A stretch of DNA of 64,000 nucleotides from JBBQNR01 sp038330145 (GCA_038330145.1 JBBQNR010000004.1:26845-90844); one strand, 5' to 3'. Shown: positions 41,849-50,071, numbered from the stretch's first letter. Numbers and translations are program-made. Notes: generated from the sequence alone by a model not told the origin.

Positions 41849-44071
41849 TCAGGGAGTTAGGACTCCCTGAGTCATGAACACCTTCTCGTCGCCTGAGCCG
41901 CAGCTCAGGGGGCAGGCACCCGACGGCGGCGTGATGCTGCCGTCTGCTCCGCGGTCCAGCAGGTTGAACGAGAACGTCGAGATGATCGTGCGCTTCGTCT
42001 CCTTGACGAAGTTGGGCAGCAGCGTGTCGGCCGTGGTGGTGACGTTGCAGCTCCCTCCGACCGCGGGGTCGGGTGTCGCGACGCAGTCGAACGGGATCGA
42101 GAACTGCACGTCCTGCACGGTGGCGCCCTCGTCGCTGTTGTAGCCGTTGGAGCGGTCGGTGATCCGCATCTGGGTGGTCAGGATCACCTTGCCCGTGTAC
42201 TCGGTCCCGCCGACCTTGTTCAGCACGTCGGTGGCCGATCCAGTGATCGAGAAGTCGGCCTCGTCGGCCATCGTTCCGGTGTTGCCCGGGATCGCGTACA
42301 GATAGGCCGAGGCCAGGCCCCGGCCCACGGTCGACGTCGTCAGCAGCGACGACTCCTGGGCAGGAGGCGTGCAGGAGGGGTTGTTGAGCGGCCCGACATG
42401 GCTGCTGTTCGGGCTTGTGCATTGCTGAAACGCCGGAACCAACGCGACCCGCAGCGGGGTCGCGCCCCCCGGCCTCGGGTAGAGCGGGTCGGCGGCGAGC
42501 GCGACGTAGACGTCCAGAGCGGTGTCGGTGTCGCTGGCCGCCAGCGGCTCGAGCGTGTCGAAGAAGGCCTTGCGGCCATCAGCCGAGCTGGTCCAGAAGA
42601 AGGCCGGGAAGGCGCCGTTGCCTCCGCTGGGCCCGGTCGAGATCCGCGTCGTCGCGCCCGAGAAGCGCTCGTAGACGTCGGTCACGGTGTCCGTGTCGCC
42701 TGTGGACAGAGACTCGTCCGTCTCGAAGAACGCCCGCGCGCCGTCCGTGCTTGCCCCGACGTAGGTCGTCGGGAAGGCGCCGTTGCCGCCCGTGGTGCTG
42801 GTCGAGACCTGGGTCGTGGTCCCGCCCGAGCGCTGATAGAGGTCGGTGACGGCGTCCGTGTCGCCGGCCAGCAGCGATTCGGCGGTCGAGAAGAAGACCA
42901 GGTTGCCGGTCTCCGACGCACCATCGAAGAAGGCCGAGACGGCGCCGTTGCCGCCCGTGACGCCGGCTGAAAGCCGAGTCGTGGTGCCGCCCGCGCGCTC
43001 GTAGATGTCACGCGAGGCGTCCGTGTCGTCAGCCGTCAGCACCTCGCGGGTATCGAAGAACACACGGCTGCCGTCGGCCGAGCTGCCCAGGAAGAGCGGC
43101 ACGAACGCGCCGTTGCCTCCTACGGGCCCGGTCGAGACCCGCGTCGTCGTCCCACCGGAGCGCTGGTAGATATCGATCACCGCGTCGGTGTCCCCCGGCT
43201 CGAGTTGCTCCGCGCTGGTGAAGAACACGCTCGACGCGCTGGGGGTGATGCCGGCGAAGGCGGCAGCGAACGCGCCGTTGCCCCCCGCAGATCCGGTCGA
43301 CACCCGCGTCGTCACCCCGCCTGAGCGCTGGTAGAGGTCGACCTGCGTGTCGGTGTCCGTCCCGACCAGCGATTCGTCGGTGCTGAAGATCACCACGCTG
43401 CCGTCTGCCGACGCTGCGCCGAAGTCGGCGAAGAAGGAGCCGTTGCCACCACTGGGACCGGTGGAGACCTGCGTCGTGGTGCCGCCGGAACGCTCGTAGA
43501 CGTCCGTCACGGTGTCGGTGTCACCCGCAACCAGAGACTCGTCCGTCTCGAAGAAAACCCGGCTGCCGTCGTTGGAGGAGCCGCGGAAGATCGCGTCGAA
43601 GGCGCCGTTGCCGCCGCTCGTTCCGGTCGAGATCAGGGTCGTGGTGCTGCCCGAGCGCTCGTAGATGTCGAACTGGTTGTCGGTGTCGGCCGCAACCAGC
43701 TTTTCCTCGGTGTCGAAGAAGACCCGCGCGCCGTCGGTGGATATCGCCTGATAGAAGCTGTCGAAGCTGCCGTTGCCGCCGGTCGGGCCTGTGGAGAGGA
43801 GCGTGGTGACGGTGCCGCTGCGCTGGTAGACGTCGAACTGGCCGTCCGTGTCGGCGGCGACCAGCTTCTCGTCGCTCTCGAAGACGGCGGGCGTGCCGGA
43901 GGCCGAGGTGCCGGCGAAGTAGGCGTCGTTGGGCCCGTTTCCGCCGCTGGAGCCGATCGAGATCTGCACCTGCACGTTGTGGTTCGCGCCCGCGCTGGTG
44001 GCGAACGCGATTGCCAGCAGTATTCCCGTGAGCAGAGCCGCACCCACGCCAAGCTTTCCGTTTCGAATCAC
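41849..44071 (-). CDS. Secreted protein with nine 55-residue repeats and a conserved C-terminal module
   Basis: A 740-residue exported protein. GTG at 44071 is preceded by an excellent Shine-Dalgarno tract (GGGAGGGGAGG). The signal peptide ends near AGAN at residue 30. Residues 37-526 are nine tandem repeats (eight of 55 residues, the last shorter) with the pattern STGPSGGNGAF, DGSRVFFxTxExL, DTDxxxDxYERSGGTTT; this resembles TolB/WD40-like propeller blades with an acidic DTDxxxD loop that may bind Ca2+. Residues 531-740 are a separate module with six Cys, about half identical to the end of the giant protein at 50072-57943. No cell-wall sorting motif follows; the protein ends GVLTP. Surface or extracellular location is likely. 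Confidence 0.8.
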   Translation of the reverse strand: MIRNGKLGVGAALLTGILLAIAFATSAGANHNVQVQISIGSSGGNGPNDAYFAGTSASGTPAVFESDEKLVAADTDGQFDVYQRSGTVTTLLSTGPTGGNGSFDSFYQAISTDGARVFFDTEEKLVAADTDNQFDIYERSGSTTTLISTGTSGGNGAFDAIFRGSSNDGSRVFFETDESLVAGDTDTVTDVYERSGGTTTQVSTGPSGGNGSFFADFGAASADGSVVIFSTDESLVGTDTDTQVDLYQRSGGVTTRVSTGSAGGNGAFAAAFAGITPSASSVFFTSAEQLEPGDTDAVIDIYQRSGGTTTRVSTGPVGGNGAFVPLFLGSSADGSRVFFDTREVLTADDTDASRDIYERAGGTTTRLSAGVTGGNGAVSAFFDGASETGNLVFFSTAESLLAGDTDAVTDLYQRSGGTTTQVSTSTTGGNGAFPTTYVGASTDGARAFFETDESLSTGDTDTVTDVYERFSGATTRISTGPSGGNGAFPAFFWTSSADGRKAFFDTLEPLAASDTDTALDVYVALAADPLYPRPGGATPLRVALVPAFQQCTSPNSSHVGPLNNPSCTPPAQESSLLTTSTVGRGLASAYLYAIPGNTGTMADEADFSITGSATDVLNKVGGTEYTGKVILTTQMRITDRSNGYNSDEGATVQDVQFSIPFDCVATPDPAVGGSCNVTTTADTLLPNFVKETKRTIISTFSFNLLDRGADGSITPPSGACPLSCGSGDEKVFMTQGVLTP
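41852..42481 (-). other. Conserved 210-residue C-terminal module, copy 1
   Basis: Encodes residues 531-740. Cys at module positions 21, 37, 133, 145, 190 and 194 and the blocks PNSxHVxPLN, YTGKVIL, CGSGDExVF and GVLTP coincide with copy 2 at 50075-50704. I counted about 109 identities in 210 positions by ungapped hand alignment. The family is not known to me. Confidence 0.8.
42494..43963 (-). repeat. Nine tandem 165-bp coding repeats
   Basis: Each unit codes for 55 residues; the ninth is slightly truncated. GGNG, FF/F-T-x-E, DTD and Y-E/Q-R recur at fixed spacing. Units differ at many positions, so this is an old expansion rather than a recent one. Confidence 0.85.
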
Positions 44072-44256
44072 CGGATTCCTCCCCTCCCGACAGGCGGGCC
44101 GTCTTCCTCCCCTTTGCAGTTCACCCCCGGCCCAACCCCGCGCCGGGGACAACCGCCAGTAACAGACCTGGAAGGGTAGCGCTCCTGAGCCACTCCCGTC
44201 GGCTCATGATGGGGTATTCCAGGCCCCGGCCGAGCGCCCTCGCAGCGCGTGGATCG

Positions 44257-44472
44257 CTACTGGAAGAAGCCGGCGGCCGGCGAGCGATGCGGGAACTCGG
44301 CGAAGGTGACGACGAGCGAGTTGATGCCGATCACCTGGCCGTCGTCGACCACCGGCAGGTGAGTCGTGCACTCGTCGGCCATCACCCCCCAGGCGTCGGC
44401 GAGCGTGGCGTCGGGCCCGATGGTCGGGAAGCGCGAGGGCCGGCGCCCGAGCGCCGCCATCAGGTCGAGCAC
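44257..44472 (-). CDS. Single CBS-domain ORF, possibly 5'-disrupted
   Basis: A 71-residue frame with one CBS motif: RFPTIGPDATLADAWGVMAD, THLPVVDDGQVIGINSLVV. CBS domains normally occur in pairs and bind adenosine nucleotides; here only one is present. The start is unclear: GTG 44472, or ATG 44460 forming a TGATG overlap with the stop of a 31-codon ORF that has a perfect Shine-Dalgarno sequence. The frame stays open upstream to about 44544, which suggests either translational coupling or a frameshift joining MKVRD to this frame. It is divergent from amt. Confidence 0.5.
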   Translation of the reverse strand: MLDLMAALGRRPSRFPTIGPDATLADAWGVMADECTTHLPVVDDGQVIGINSLVVTFAEFPHRSPAAGFFQ

Positions 44473-44555
44473 CGTGCTGCCGACCGCATGGCCGCGTGTG
44501 GCGGAAAGCTCGACTCGGCGCAGGCGGGGCAGGTCGCGCAGTCTCTAACCTTCAT
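44460..44555 (-). CDS. Small 31-residue ORF upstream of CBS ORF
   Basis: ATG at 44555 is preceded by GGAGGA at ideal distance, the best ribosome-binding site in this gap. It encodes MKVRDCATCPACAESS and 15 more residues, with a CxxCxxC cluster. The opening MKVRD is typical of CBS-domain proteins, hinting that the real gene shifts frame near GACTGCGCGAC. Its TGA overlaps the ATG at 44460. It could be a coupled leader peptide or the 5' end of a frameshifted CBS gene. Confidence 0.35.
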   Translation of the reverse strand: MKVRDCATCPACAESSFPPHAAMRSAARCST

Positions 44556-44857
44556 CGCTTCCTCCGTATCGCTGTGTGGGTGAGGCGAAATGATCGTCGT
44601 GGCGACCGCAAAAGTCATCGGACCGGCGGTCCGAGATTCGCGCACGGTCGACATACACACGGTCGGGGCCGCCGTTCGCTCCCGGCAGCACCCCATCCCA
44701 GAGCGGTTTTCGTGCCTGTACCCAACCGTGGGGAGAAATGGGGCCGCCGAATTTCCGACACGTGGCTAAAGACCCGGCGCCGCCGCGCTCCTACCGTGGC
44801 AGTCGTAATCCGTTACTGCGACCGCCGGGGCGGGGCCCTGTCGGGTAAGGAGGATTC
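44556..44857. promoter_or_regulatory. Upstream region of the nitrogen operon
   Basis: A 302-bp gap with no convincing gene. It contains an inverted repeat CGGACC-GGC-GGTCCG (44619-44633), a short GTAA-N4-TTAC inverted repeat (44805-44816) about 40 bp before amt, and the strong ribosome site AAGGAGG (44847-44853), 4 nt from the amt ATG. The GTAA-N4-TTAC element is a candidate operator but does not match the known GlnR box well. Confidence 0.4.
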
Positions 44858-46354
44858 ATGAGAAGGAGGTACCTGGGAGCGGTCCCGTTGGCGATCGCCG
44901 CGCTGCTTGTGCTGCCCGGCACGGCCATGGCGGACACGCTGGAGGCGTATGGGAACGGCGTCCTGAAGGAGTCCGTCGCGATCAACACCACCTGGGTCTT
45001 GATCGCGGCCGTGCTCGTTCTGTTCATGCAGGCAGGCTTCGCGATGCTCGAGATCGGCTTCTCGCGGCAGAAGAACGCCGGTACGGGAGTGGCGAAGATC
45101 CTCACCAACCTGTCGATCGCCGCGATCTGTTACTGGGCGGTCGGCTTCGCCTTCGCCTTCGGAACCGGAACCAGCGAGGGGGACCTGATCGGGACCACCG
45201 GCTGGTTCCTGCAGGGGTTCGGTGACCCGCAGCAGGCCTTCTTCCCGAGCGGCCTCGGCCTCTCCGATGCAACGATCGAGTCCAAGTGGCTGTTCCAGTT
45301 CGCGTTCTGCGCGGTCTCGCTGGCGATCGTGTGGGGAACGACCCTGGAGCGGATCAAGTACGCGGCCTACGTCGTGTACGCGGTCGTGTTCGCATCCGTC
45401 ATCTATCCGATCGGATCCCACTGGGTGTTCGGAGGTGGCTGGCTGCAGCAGGGTGAGTGGATCATGCCGACCGGAATGCAGGACTTCGCCGGCTCCACCG
45501 CCGTGCACCTGATCGGTGCAACGGGCGCGTTCGCTGCGCTGCTGCTGCTGGGCGCCAGGCGGGGCAAGTACGGGGCGGACGGAAAGCCACGCGCAATCCC
45601 GGGGCACTCGATGCCGCTCGCCGGGCTGGGCGTGCTGATCCTGTTCATCGGCTGGTTCGGGTTCAACTCGGGCTCGACCCTGAACGCGCTCGACGGTCGC
45701 TTCGGTGAGGTGGCCATGGTGACGTTGCTCGGCGGTGCGGGCGGGGTGATCGGCGCCTTCGTGTCGACCCAGCTCTTCCAGCGCACGATCGACATCGGCA
45801 TGGTGGCCAACGGCATGATCGCCGGCCTGGTCGCGATCACGGCGCCATCGGGCTACATCGAGGCATGGCCGGCCCCGATCATCGGCTTCGTCGCGGGCAT
45901 CATCGTCGTCGCCGGTGTGATCTGGATCGACAAGCGCCTCGACGACCCGGTGGGCGCGCTCTCGGCACACGGCCTGGCGGGTGTCTGGGGCACGCTCTCG
46001 TGCGGCCTCTTCACCGCGCCACGACTGGCGCAGTACAACGCCTTCGGCGACCCCGACGGCGGGCTGTTCTACTCGGGCCACCTGACGCAGCTGGGCGCCC
46101 AGGCCATGGGCGTGGTGGTCGCGTTCACGTTCGTCTTCGCGATGAGCTATGCGACATTCGCGATCATCAAGGCGACGATCGGCCTGCGTGTGGCGCCCGA
46201 GCACGAGGACGCCGGCCTCGACATCGTCGAGCACGGCATGTATGGCTACCCGGAGCAGTTCATACCGGCGCCTGAGACCGCATCCCCGATCGCCATGCCG
46301 GTCCCGGCGGTGAGCGCCATGGGGGCACCCAGACCGGCTCACAGCGAGACATAG
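44858..46354 (+). CDS. amt: Ammonium transporter
   Basis: A 498-residue Amt/MEP channel with a cleavable signal peptide (AMA at residues 23-25) and 11 expected helices. The twin pore His residues are H217 (DFAGSTAVHLIG) and H371 (GALSAHGLAG). The gate and trimer blocks MLEIGFSRQKNAG, GFNSGSTLNAL and GMVANGMIAGLVAI are intact. The C-terminal tail keeps the regulatory pattern GLDIVEHGMYGYPE, which normally contacts PII. The gene is first in amt-PII-glnA, 15 bp ahead of the PII gene, so the PII protein probably gates it. Confidence 0.96.
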   Translation: MRRRYLGAVPLAIAALLVLPGTAMADTLEAYGNGVLKESVAINTTWVLIAAVLVLFMQAGFAMLEIGFSRQKNAGTGVAKILTNLSIAAICYWAVGFAFAFGTGTSEGDLIGTTGWFLQGFGDPQQAFFPSGLGLSDATIESKWLFQFAFCAVSLAIVWGTTLERIKYAAYVVYAVVFASVIYPIGSHWVFGGGWLQQGEWIMPTGMQDFAGSTAVHLIGATGAFAALLLLGARRGKYGADGKPRAIPGHSMPLAGLGVLILFIGWFGFNSGSTLNALDGRFGEVAMVTLLGGAGGVIGAFVSTQLFQRTIDIGMVANGMIAGLVAITAPSGYIEAWPAPIIGFVAGIIVVAGVIWIDKRLDDPVGALSAHGLAGVWGTLSCGLFTAPRLAQYNAFGDPDGGLFYSGHLTQLGAQAMGVVVAFTFVFAMSYATFAIIKATIGLRVAPEHEDAGLDIVEHGMYGYPEQFIPAPETASPIAMPVPAVSAMGAPRPAHSET

Positions 46355-46369
46355 GGAGGTACGGCGAAC

Positions 46370-46744
46370 ATGAAGAAAATCGAGGCGTTCATACGACACG
46401 AGGCGTTCGAGCCGATCCGCATGGAGCTGCTCGAGAAGGGATTCCCGAGCCTCTCGATCGCGGAGTACAAGGGCTCCGGCAGGCAGAAGGGCATCACCGA
46501 GCACTACCGGGGCTCCGAGATGACTATCCACCTGCGGCCGAAGCTGAAGCTGGAGATCGTGGTCGAGGACCGCGACGCCGGGATCGTCAAGGAGGTGATC
46601 CTGAAGCACGCCCGTACGGGCCAAGTGGGCGATGGCAAGATCTTCGTCCTTCCGGTCGAGGAGGCCATCCGGATCCGGACGGGCGAGGGCGGACAGGAGG
46701 TCCTGCAGGCGCACGAGTCGGGCGAGATACCGGCCGGCGTCTAG
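46370..46744 (+). CDS. glnK: PII nitrogen-regulatory protein lacking Tyr51
   Basis: A 124-residue PII protein that senses ATP/ADP and 2-oxoglutarate and binds Amt. Gln39 and Lys58 (2-oxoglutarate site), the B-loop GDGKIFV and C-loop IRIRTGE are present. The T-loop reads GSGRQKGITEHYRGSEMTIH: Tyr46 is kept, but position 51, the Tyr that is uridylylated in proteobacteria and adenylylated in actinobacteria, is Met. Control is therefore likely by ligands alone. SIAEYKG replaces the usual T-x-x-E-V-K-G opening only mildly. It lies between amt and glnA, and a strong hairpin follows. Confidence 0.95.
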   Translation: MKKIEAFIRHEAFEPIRMELLEKGFPSLSIAEYKGSGRQKGITEHYRGSEMTIHLRPKLKLEIVVEDRDAGIVKEVILKHARTGQVGDGKIFVLPVEEAIRIRTGEGGQEVLQAHESGEIPAGV

Positions 46745-46756
46745 GCGCGAGATGAT

Positions 46757-46783
46757 GCCGGCGGGGCGCAACGCCCCGCCGGC
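46757..46783 (+). terminator. Strong hairpin between PII gene and glnA
   Basis: GCCGGCGGGGCG (46757-46768) pairs perfectly over 12 bp with CGCCCCGCCGGC (46772-46783) around a CAA loop. No T-run follows, so it may be a Rho-independent-like terminator, a processing site or an attenuator that sets the ratio of amt/PII to glnA expression. Confidence 0.65.
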
Positions 46784-46837
46784 CTCTCGGCCGCAGCCCG
46801 TCAACGCAGCACGAGACGAAAGGGAGTACGAGCCAGC

Positions 46838-48205
46838 ATGGCAACAGCCGAACGCAGGGCAGAAGCAAAGACCAGCGCCGAGGACATCCTGTCCCAGGTC
46901 AAGAAGCAGGACATCCAGTTCATCCGCCTCTGGTTCACCGACATCCTCGGTCAGCTGAAGAGCTTCGCGGTCGGGCGGGACGAGCTCGAGAACGCGCTCA
47001 CGCAGGGGATGGGATTCGACGGCTCGTCGATCACCGGCTTCAACAGGATCGAGGAGTCGGACATGATCGCGATGCCGGATCCCGACACCTTCAAGGTGCT
47101 GCCGTGGCGGCCCAAGGAGAAGGCCGTCGCGCGCATGTTCTGCGACGTACTGGTACCGGGCGGCGACCCCTACGAGGGCGACCCGCGCTACGTCATGCGG
47201 CGTGCACTTGCGCGTGCGAAGGACATGGGCTTCGACCATTTCTACATCGGCCCAGAGCTGGAGTTCTTCTACTTCCGCTCCGACGAGACCAACGGCAAGC
47301 AGCCGGAGGTGCTGGACAAGGGCGGCTACTTCGACCTCACGACACTGGACGCGGCGTCGGACCTGCGACGCGAGACGGTGCTGGCTTTGGAGGCGCTTGG
47401 CATCGGCGTCGAGTACACGCACCACGAGGTGGGGCCGTCCCAGCACGAGATCGACATGCGGTTTGCCGACGGGCTGGAGATGACCGACAACGCCATGACC
47501 TACCGCATCGTGGTCAAGGAGATCGCGATGAAGTACGGGGTGTACGCGACGTTCATGCCCAAGCCGCTGTTCGGCGAGAACGGCTCCGGCATGCACACGC
47601 ACCAATCGCTGTTCTCGGGCGACCGCAACGCCTTCTTCGACCCGGACGACGAGTACCACCTGAGCCCGGTCGCGAAGTCGTTCATAGCGGGCCAGCTCAA
47701 GCACGCCCGTGAGATCTCGGCGCTGTTCGCGCAAACGGTCAACTCCTACAAGCGCCTGGTGCCCGGATACGAGGCCCCGGTCTACATCGCCTGGTCCCGG
47801 CGCAACCGCTCGGCCCTGATCCGGGTGCCGATGTACCACCCGGGCAAGGAGCAGGCGACGCGCGCCGAGCTTCGCTGTCCGGACCCGGCCTGCAACCCGT
47901 ACCTGACCTTCGCGGCCATGCTGCACGCCGGCCTCGAGGGCATCGAGAAGGGATACGAGCTGCCGGACCCGATGGAGACCAACCTCTACGACCTGACCGC
48001 CGACGAGCGCGGCAGGCTCGGGATCGAGCAGCTTCCCGAGACGCTCGGCGAGGCGATCGAGGAGCTTGCCGGCTCCGAGCTGGTGTTGAAGGCGCTCGGC
48101 GAGCACGTGTTCACGCGCTACATCGACCTCAAGCGGGCTGAGTGGGAGGAGTACCGCGTCGAGGTGACTCCTTGGGAGCTGAACCGCTACCTGCCGATTC
48201 TCTAG
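46838..48205 (+). CDS. glnA: Glutamine synthetase type I (GSI-alpha)
   Basis: A 455-residue glutamine synthetase forming glutamine from glutamate, ammonia and ATP, as a dodecamer in the family. GFDGSSITGF, GPELEFFYFR, HHEVGPSQHEIDMRF, ENGSGMHTHQSLF and RNRSALIRVPMY carry the metal and substrate ligands. The length and the C-terminal NLYDLTADERGRLGIEQLPE resemble the GSI-alpha class, which is not controlled by adenylylation, rather than the longer GSI-beta with NLYDLPPEE. It follows a terminator-like hairpin. The regulator gene starts 11 bp after its stop. Confidence 0.95.
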   Translation: MATAERRAEAKTSAEDILSQVKKQDIQFIRLWFTDILGQLKSFAVGRDELENALTQGMGFDGSSITGFNRIEESDMIAMPDPDTFKVLPWRPKEKAVARMFCDVLVPGGDPYEGDPRYVMRRALARAKDMGFDHFYIGPELEFFYFRSDETNGKQPEVLDKGGYFDLTTLDAASDLRRETVLALEALGIGVEYTHHEVGPSQHEIDMRFADGLEMTDNAMTYRIVVKEIAMKYGVYATFMPKPLFGENGSGMHTHQSLFSGDRNAFFDPDDEYHLSPVAKSFIAGQLKHAREISALFAQTVNSYKRLVPGYEAPVYIAWSRRNRSALIRVPMYHPGKEQATRAELRCPDPACNPYLTFAAMLHAGLEGIEKGYELPDPMETNLYDLTADERGRLGIEQLPETLGEAIEELAGSELVLKALGEHVFTRYIDLKRAEWEEYRVEVTPWELNRYLPIL

Positions 48206-48216
48206 GCGGCGGTCCG

Positions 48217-49335
48217 GTGCCGGCCGCGGGGCTGCGCGGGGTCCACCAGGAGATGGTGGACGCCGCGCTCTCCGGCGCCGGCATCGAACGAGTCTGCGAC
48301 ATCGCGGCCGCCAACGTCGGCCGCCCGGTGGCGATCCTGCTGCCGGGTCGCGGCGTGGCGGTGACGCGGCCGGTGGGCCATGTCCCCGAGGGCGGAATGC
48401 CTGCCGAAGCCGACGTCACCGTTCCGGTCACGTCGGGTGGCGAGGAGATCGGGACGGTGGAGATGCTGCCCGGAGAGTCGCTGCCCGCCACCGGCGCCGC
48501 GGAGTTGCTGCACCTGGCCGCGCTCGCCACCGTGACGGCGCTCGCACTCGAGGAGGCGCGCGAGCACGAGGCGACTCGCCTGGGGGCCGGGCTGATCGAG
48601 GAGCTGCGGCGCAGCGACGTCGACGGCCGTGAGGTCGTGCGCAGGGCTGCAAGGCTCGGCTGCGACCTCGGCAGGGGCGCGGTCGTGATCGCCTGCGAGG
48701 TGGGCAGCAACCGCCCGCGCCAGGCGATCGCGCTGATCGTGGGTGACTGCCCGGGGGCGATTGCGGAGCTGGTCGACGGCCGCATCTATGCGGTGCTGCC
48801 CGCGCGCGGCGGCGACGAGGCGCCGGAGCAGACGGTGGAGCTGGCCGTCAAGGTCGCGGCCCGGCTGCGGTCCTACGGACCGACCGGGGTGTCGTCGTTC
48901 TTCGCCGATCCGGCAGAGCTGAAGCGCGCGGTCCAGGAGTCGGAGCTGGTGCTCGAGGTCGTCTCGCGCGACGAGCGCATGGCGGAGCAGCTCAACGGCG
49001 GCATGGGAACCGGCGTCTACAGGCTGCTGTTCCGGGCCCTTGCATCGCACCCCGAGGAGGTGCGCAGCTTCTACGAGGACACCGTCGCACCGGTCGTTCG
49101 CTACGACGACCAGTACCACAGCGATCTGCTCGCGACGCTCGAGTCCTATCTCGCCAACGACTGCAACATGAACGCGACCGCGCGCGCGATCTACGCGCAC
49201 CGGCACACAGTTGCCTACCGCCTGCAGCGGGTGAGGGAGCTGACGGAGCTGGACCCGATGATCAGCGAGGACCGCGAGCGCCTCAGCCTCGGCCTCAAGG
49301 CCTACCGGATCGTCGCACCGACGCTGCCGCGCTAG
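48217..49335 (+). CDS. PucR/CdaR-family transcriptional regulator
   Basis: A 372-residue regulator. The C-terminus (ESYLANDCNMNATARAIYAH, then RHTVAYRLQRVRELTELDP) is the PucR-type helix-turn-helix found in purine catabolism and sugar-diacid regulators. Upstream, about residues 15-115 look GAF-like, and a GGDEF-like/central domain follows (ARLGCDLGRGAVVIACEVGS). GTG at 48217, 11 bp after glnA, is the most plausible start. Its position suggests that it is cotranscribed with glnA and may sense a nitrogen metabolite. Confidence 0.85.
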   Translation: MPAAGLRGVHQEMVDAALSGAGIERVCDIAAANVGRPVAILLPGRGVAVTRPVGHVPEGGMPAEADVTVPVTSGGEEIGTVEMLPGESLPATGAAELLHLAALATVTALALEEAREHEATRLGAGLIEELRRSDVDGREVVRRAARLGCDLGRGAVVIACEVGSNRPRQAIALIVGDCPGAIAELVDGRIYAVLPARGGDEAPEQTVELAVKVAARLRSYGPTGVSSFFADPAELKRAVQESELVLEVVSRDERMAEQLNGGMGTGVYRLLFRALASHPEEVRSFYEDTVAPVVRYDDQYHSDLLATLESYLANDCNMNATARAIYAHRHTVAYRLQRVRELTELDPMISEDRERLSLGLKAYRIVAPTLPR

Positions 49336-49366
49336 CGGCCGGCCTGCTCGCGCGCGAGGAGGGCAC

Positions 49367-49987
49367 CTAGAGCTGCGAGACGACCGCGCCGGTCAGCAGC
49401 TCCACCAGCGGCCCGACCTGGAGGCCGGCGACGGTTGCACTGGCGCCGACGACTCGCGCCCGCCCGTCGTCGCTTGCAAGGTTGGCCGTCAGGTCGACGG
49501 GGATCTGGCCGCGGCCCTGGAGAGCAGCGGCGGCGCCGCTCACCAGTGGCGCAAGCAGCCCGGGTAGCTGGGCGGAGGCGTAGGCCACGAGCGCGCCCGC
49601 CGAGGTACTGCCGATCATCGAGAGACGGTAGCTGTCGGCGTCCTCCGCTCGCACGAGGTTGAAGGTCTGAAGCCGGAAGGGTCCCGCCACCAGATCGTGC
49701 AATCGCAACTCGGCCTCGTCGAATCCGTCCAGGTCCTTCAGCGTCCGGGCGCGCAGGTCCGACAGCCGCAGGTCCATGCGCAGGTCGCGGCCCTCGATCG
49801 CGATCCTGTCGCCGTCGTGCGCCAGCAGGCGCAGCGCCGGCAGCGCTTCGAGCGATACGTCGGCTGTGCCGCCCTCGGCCGTCAGCCTGTCCTCGATCCT
49901 GTTCTCGAGGTAGCCGGGAAGCAGGAGCTGCGAGCCGACCAGCGCCACGACCAGCGCAGCGCCGACGCTGACGGCGATCAGTCGCAC
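49367..49987 (-). CDS. DUF2993/LmeA-family lipid-binding protein
   Basis: A 206-residue protein with one N-terminal hydrophobic anchor (AVSVGAALVVALVGSQLLL) and the family blocks LPGYLENRIEDRLTAEGGTA, LRLLAHDGDRIAIEGRDLRM and IPVDLTANLASDDGRARVVG. LmeA of mycobacteria is a periplasmic phospholipid-binding protein that supports lipoglycan mannosylation. The present protein is likely outside the membrane with a similar lipid-binding role. It converges on the regulator gene with 31 bp between. Confidence 0.82.
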   Translation of the reverse strand: MRLIAVSVGAALVVALVGSQLLLPGYLENRIEDRLTAEGGTADVSLEALPALRLLAHDGDRIAIEGRDLRMDLRLSDLRARTLKDLDGFDEAELRLHDLVAGPFRLQTFNLVRAEDADSYRLSMIGSTSAGALVAYASAQLPGLLAPLVSGAAAALQGRGQIPVDLTANLASDDGRARVVGASATVAGLQVGPLVELLTGAVVSQL

Positions 49988-50071
49988 TCACCCACGGCGC
50001 CGCGGAACACGCGCGCGAGTCTACGCCACGGCCGCTGCCCTCGGAACGGGCCTCAGCCTGACGCTAGTCGC

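Noticed and set aside
44805..44816. GTAA-N4-TTAC upstream of amt as a GlnR box
   Set aside because: It is a short inverted repeat at a plausible position, but it lacks the GTnAC-n6-GnAAC arrangement of known GlnR sites, so it is listed only as part of the intergenic region.
44813..48106. A 1097-codon open frame on the minus strand opposite amt, PII gene and glnA
   Set aside because: It is opposite three genes with clear family signatures and its translation is Arg/His/Asp/Gln-rich low-complexity sequence, as expected from the complement of GC-rich coding DNA.
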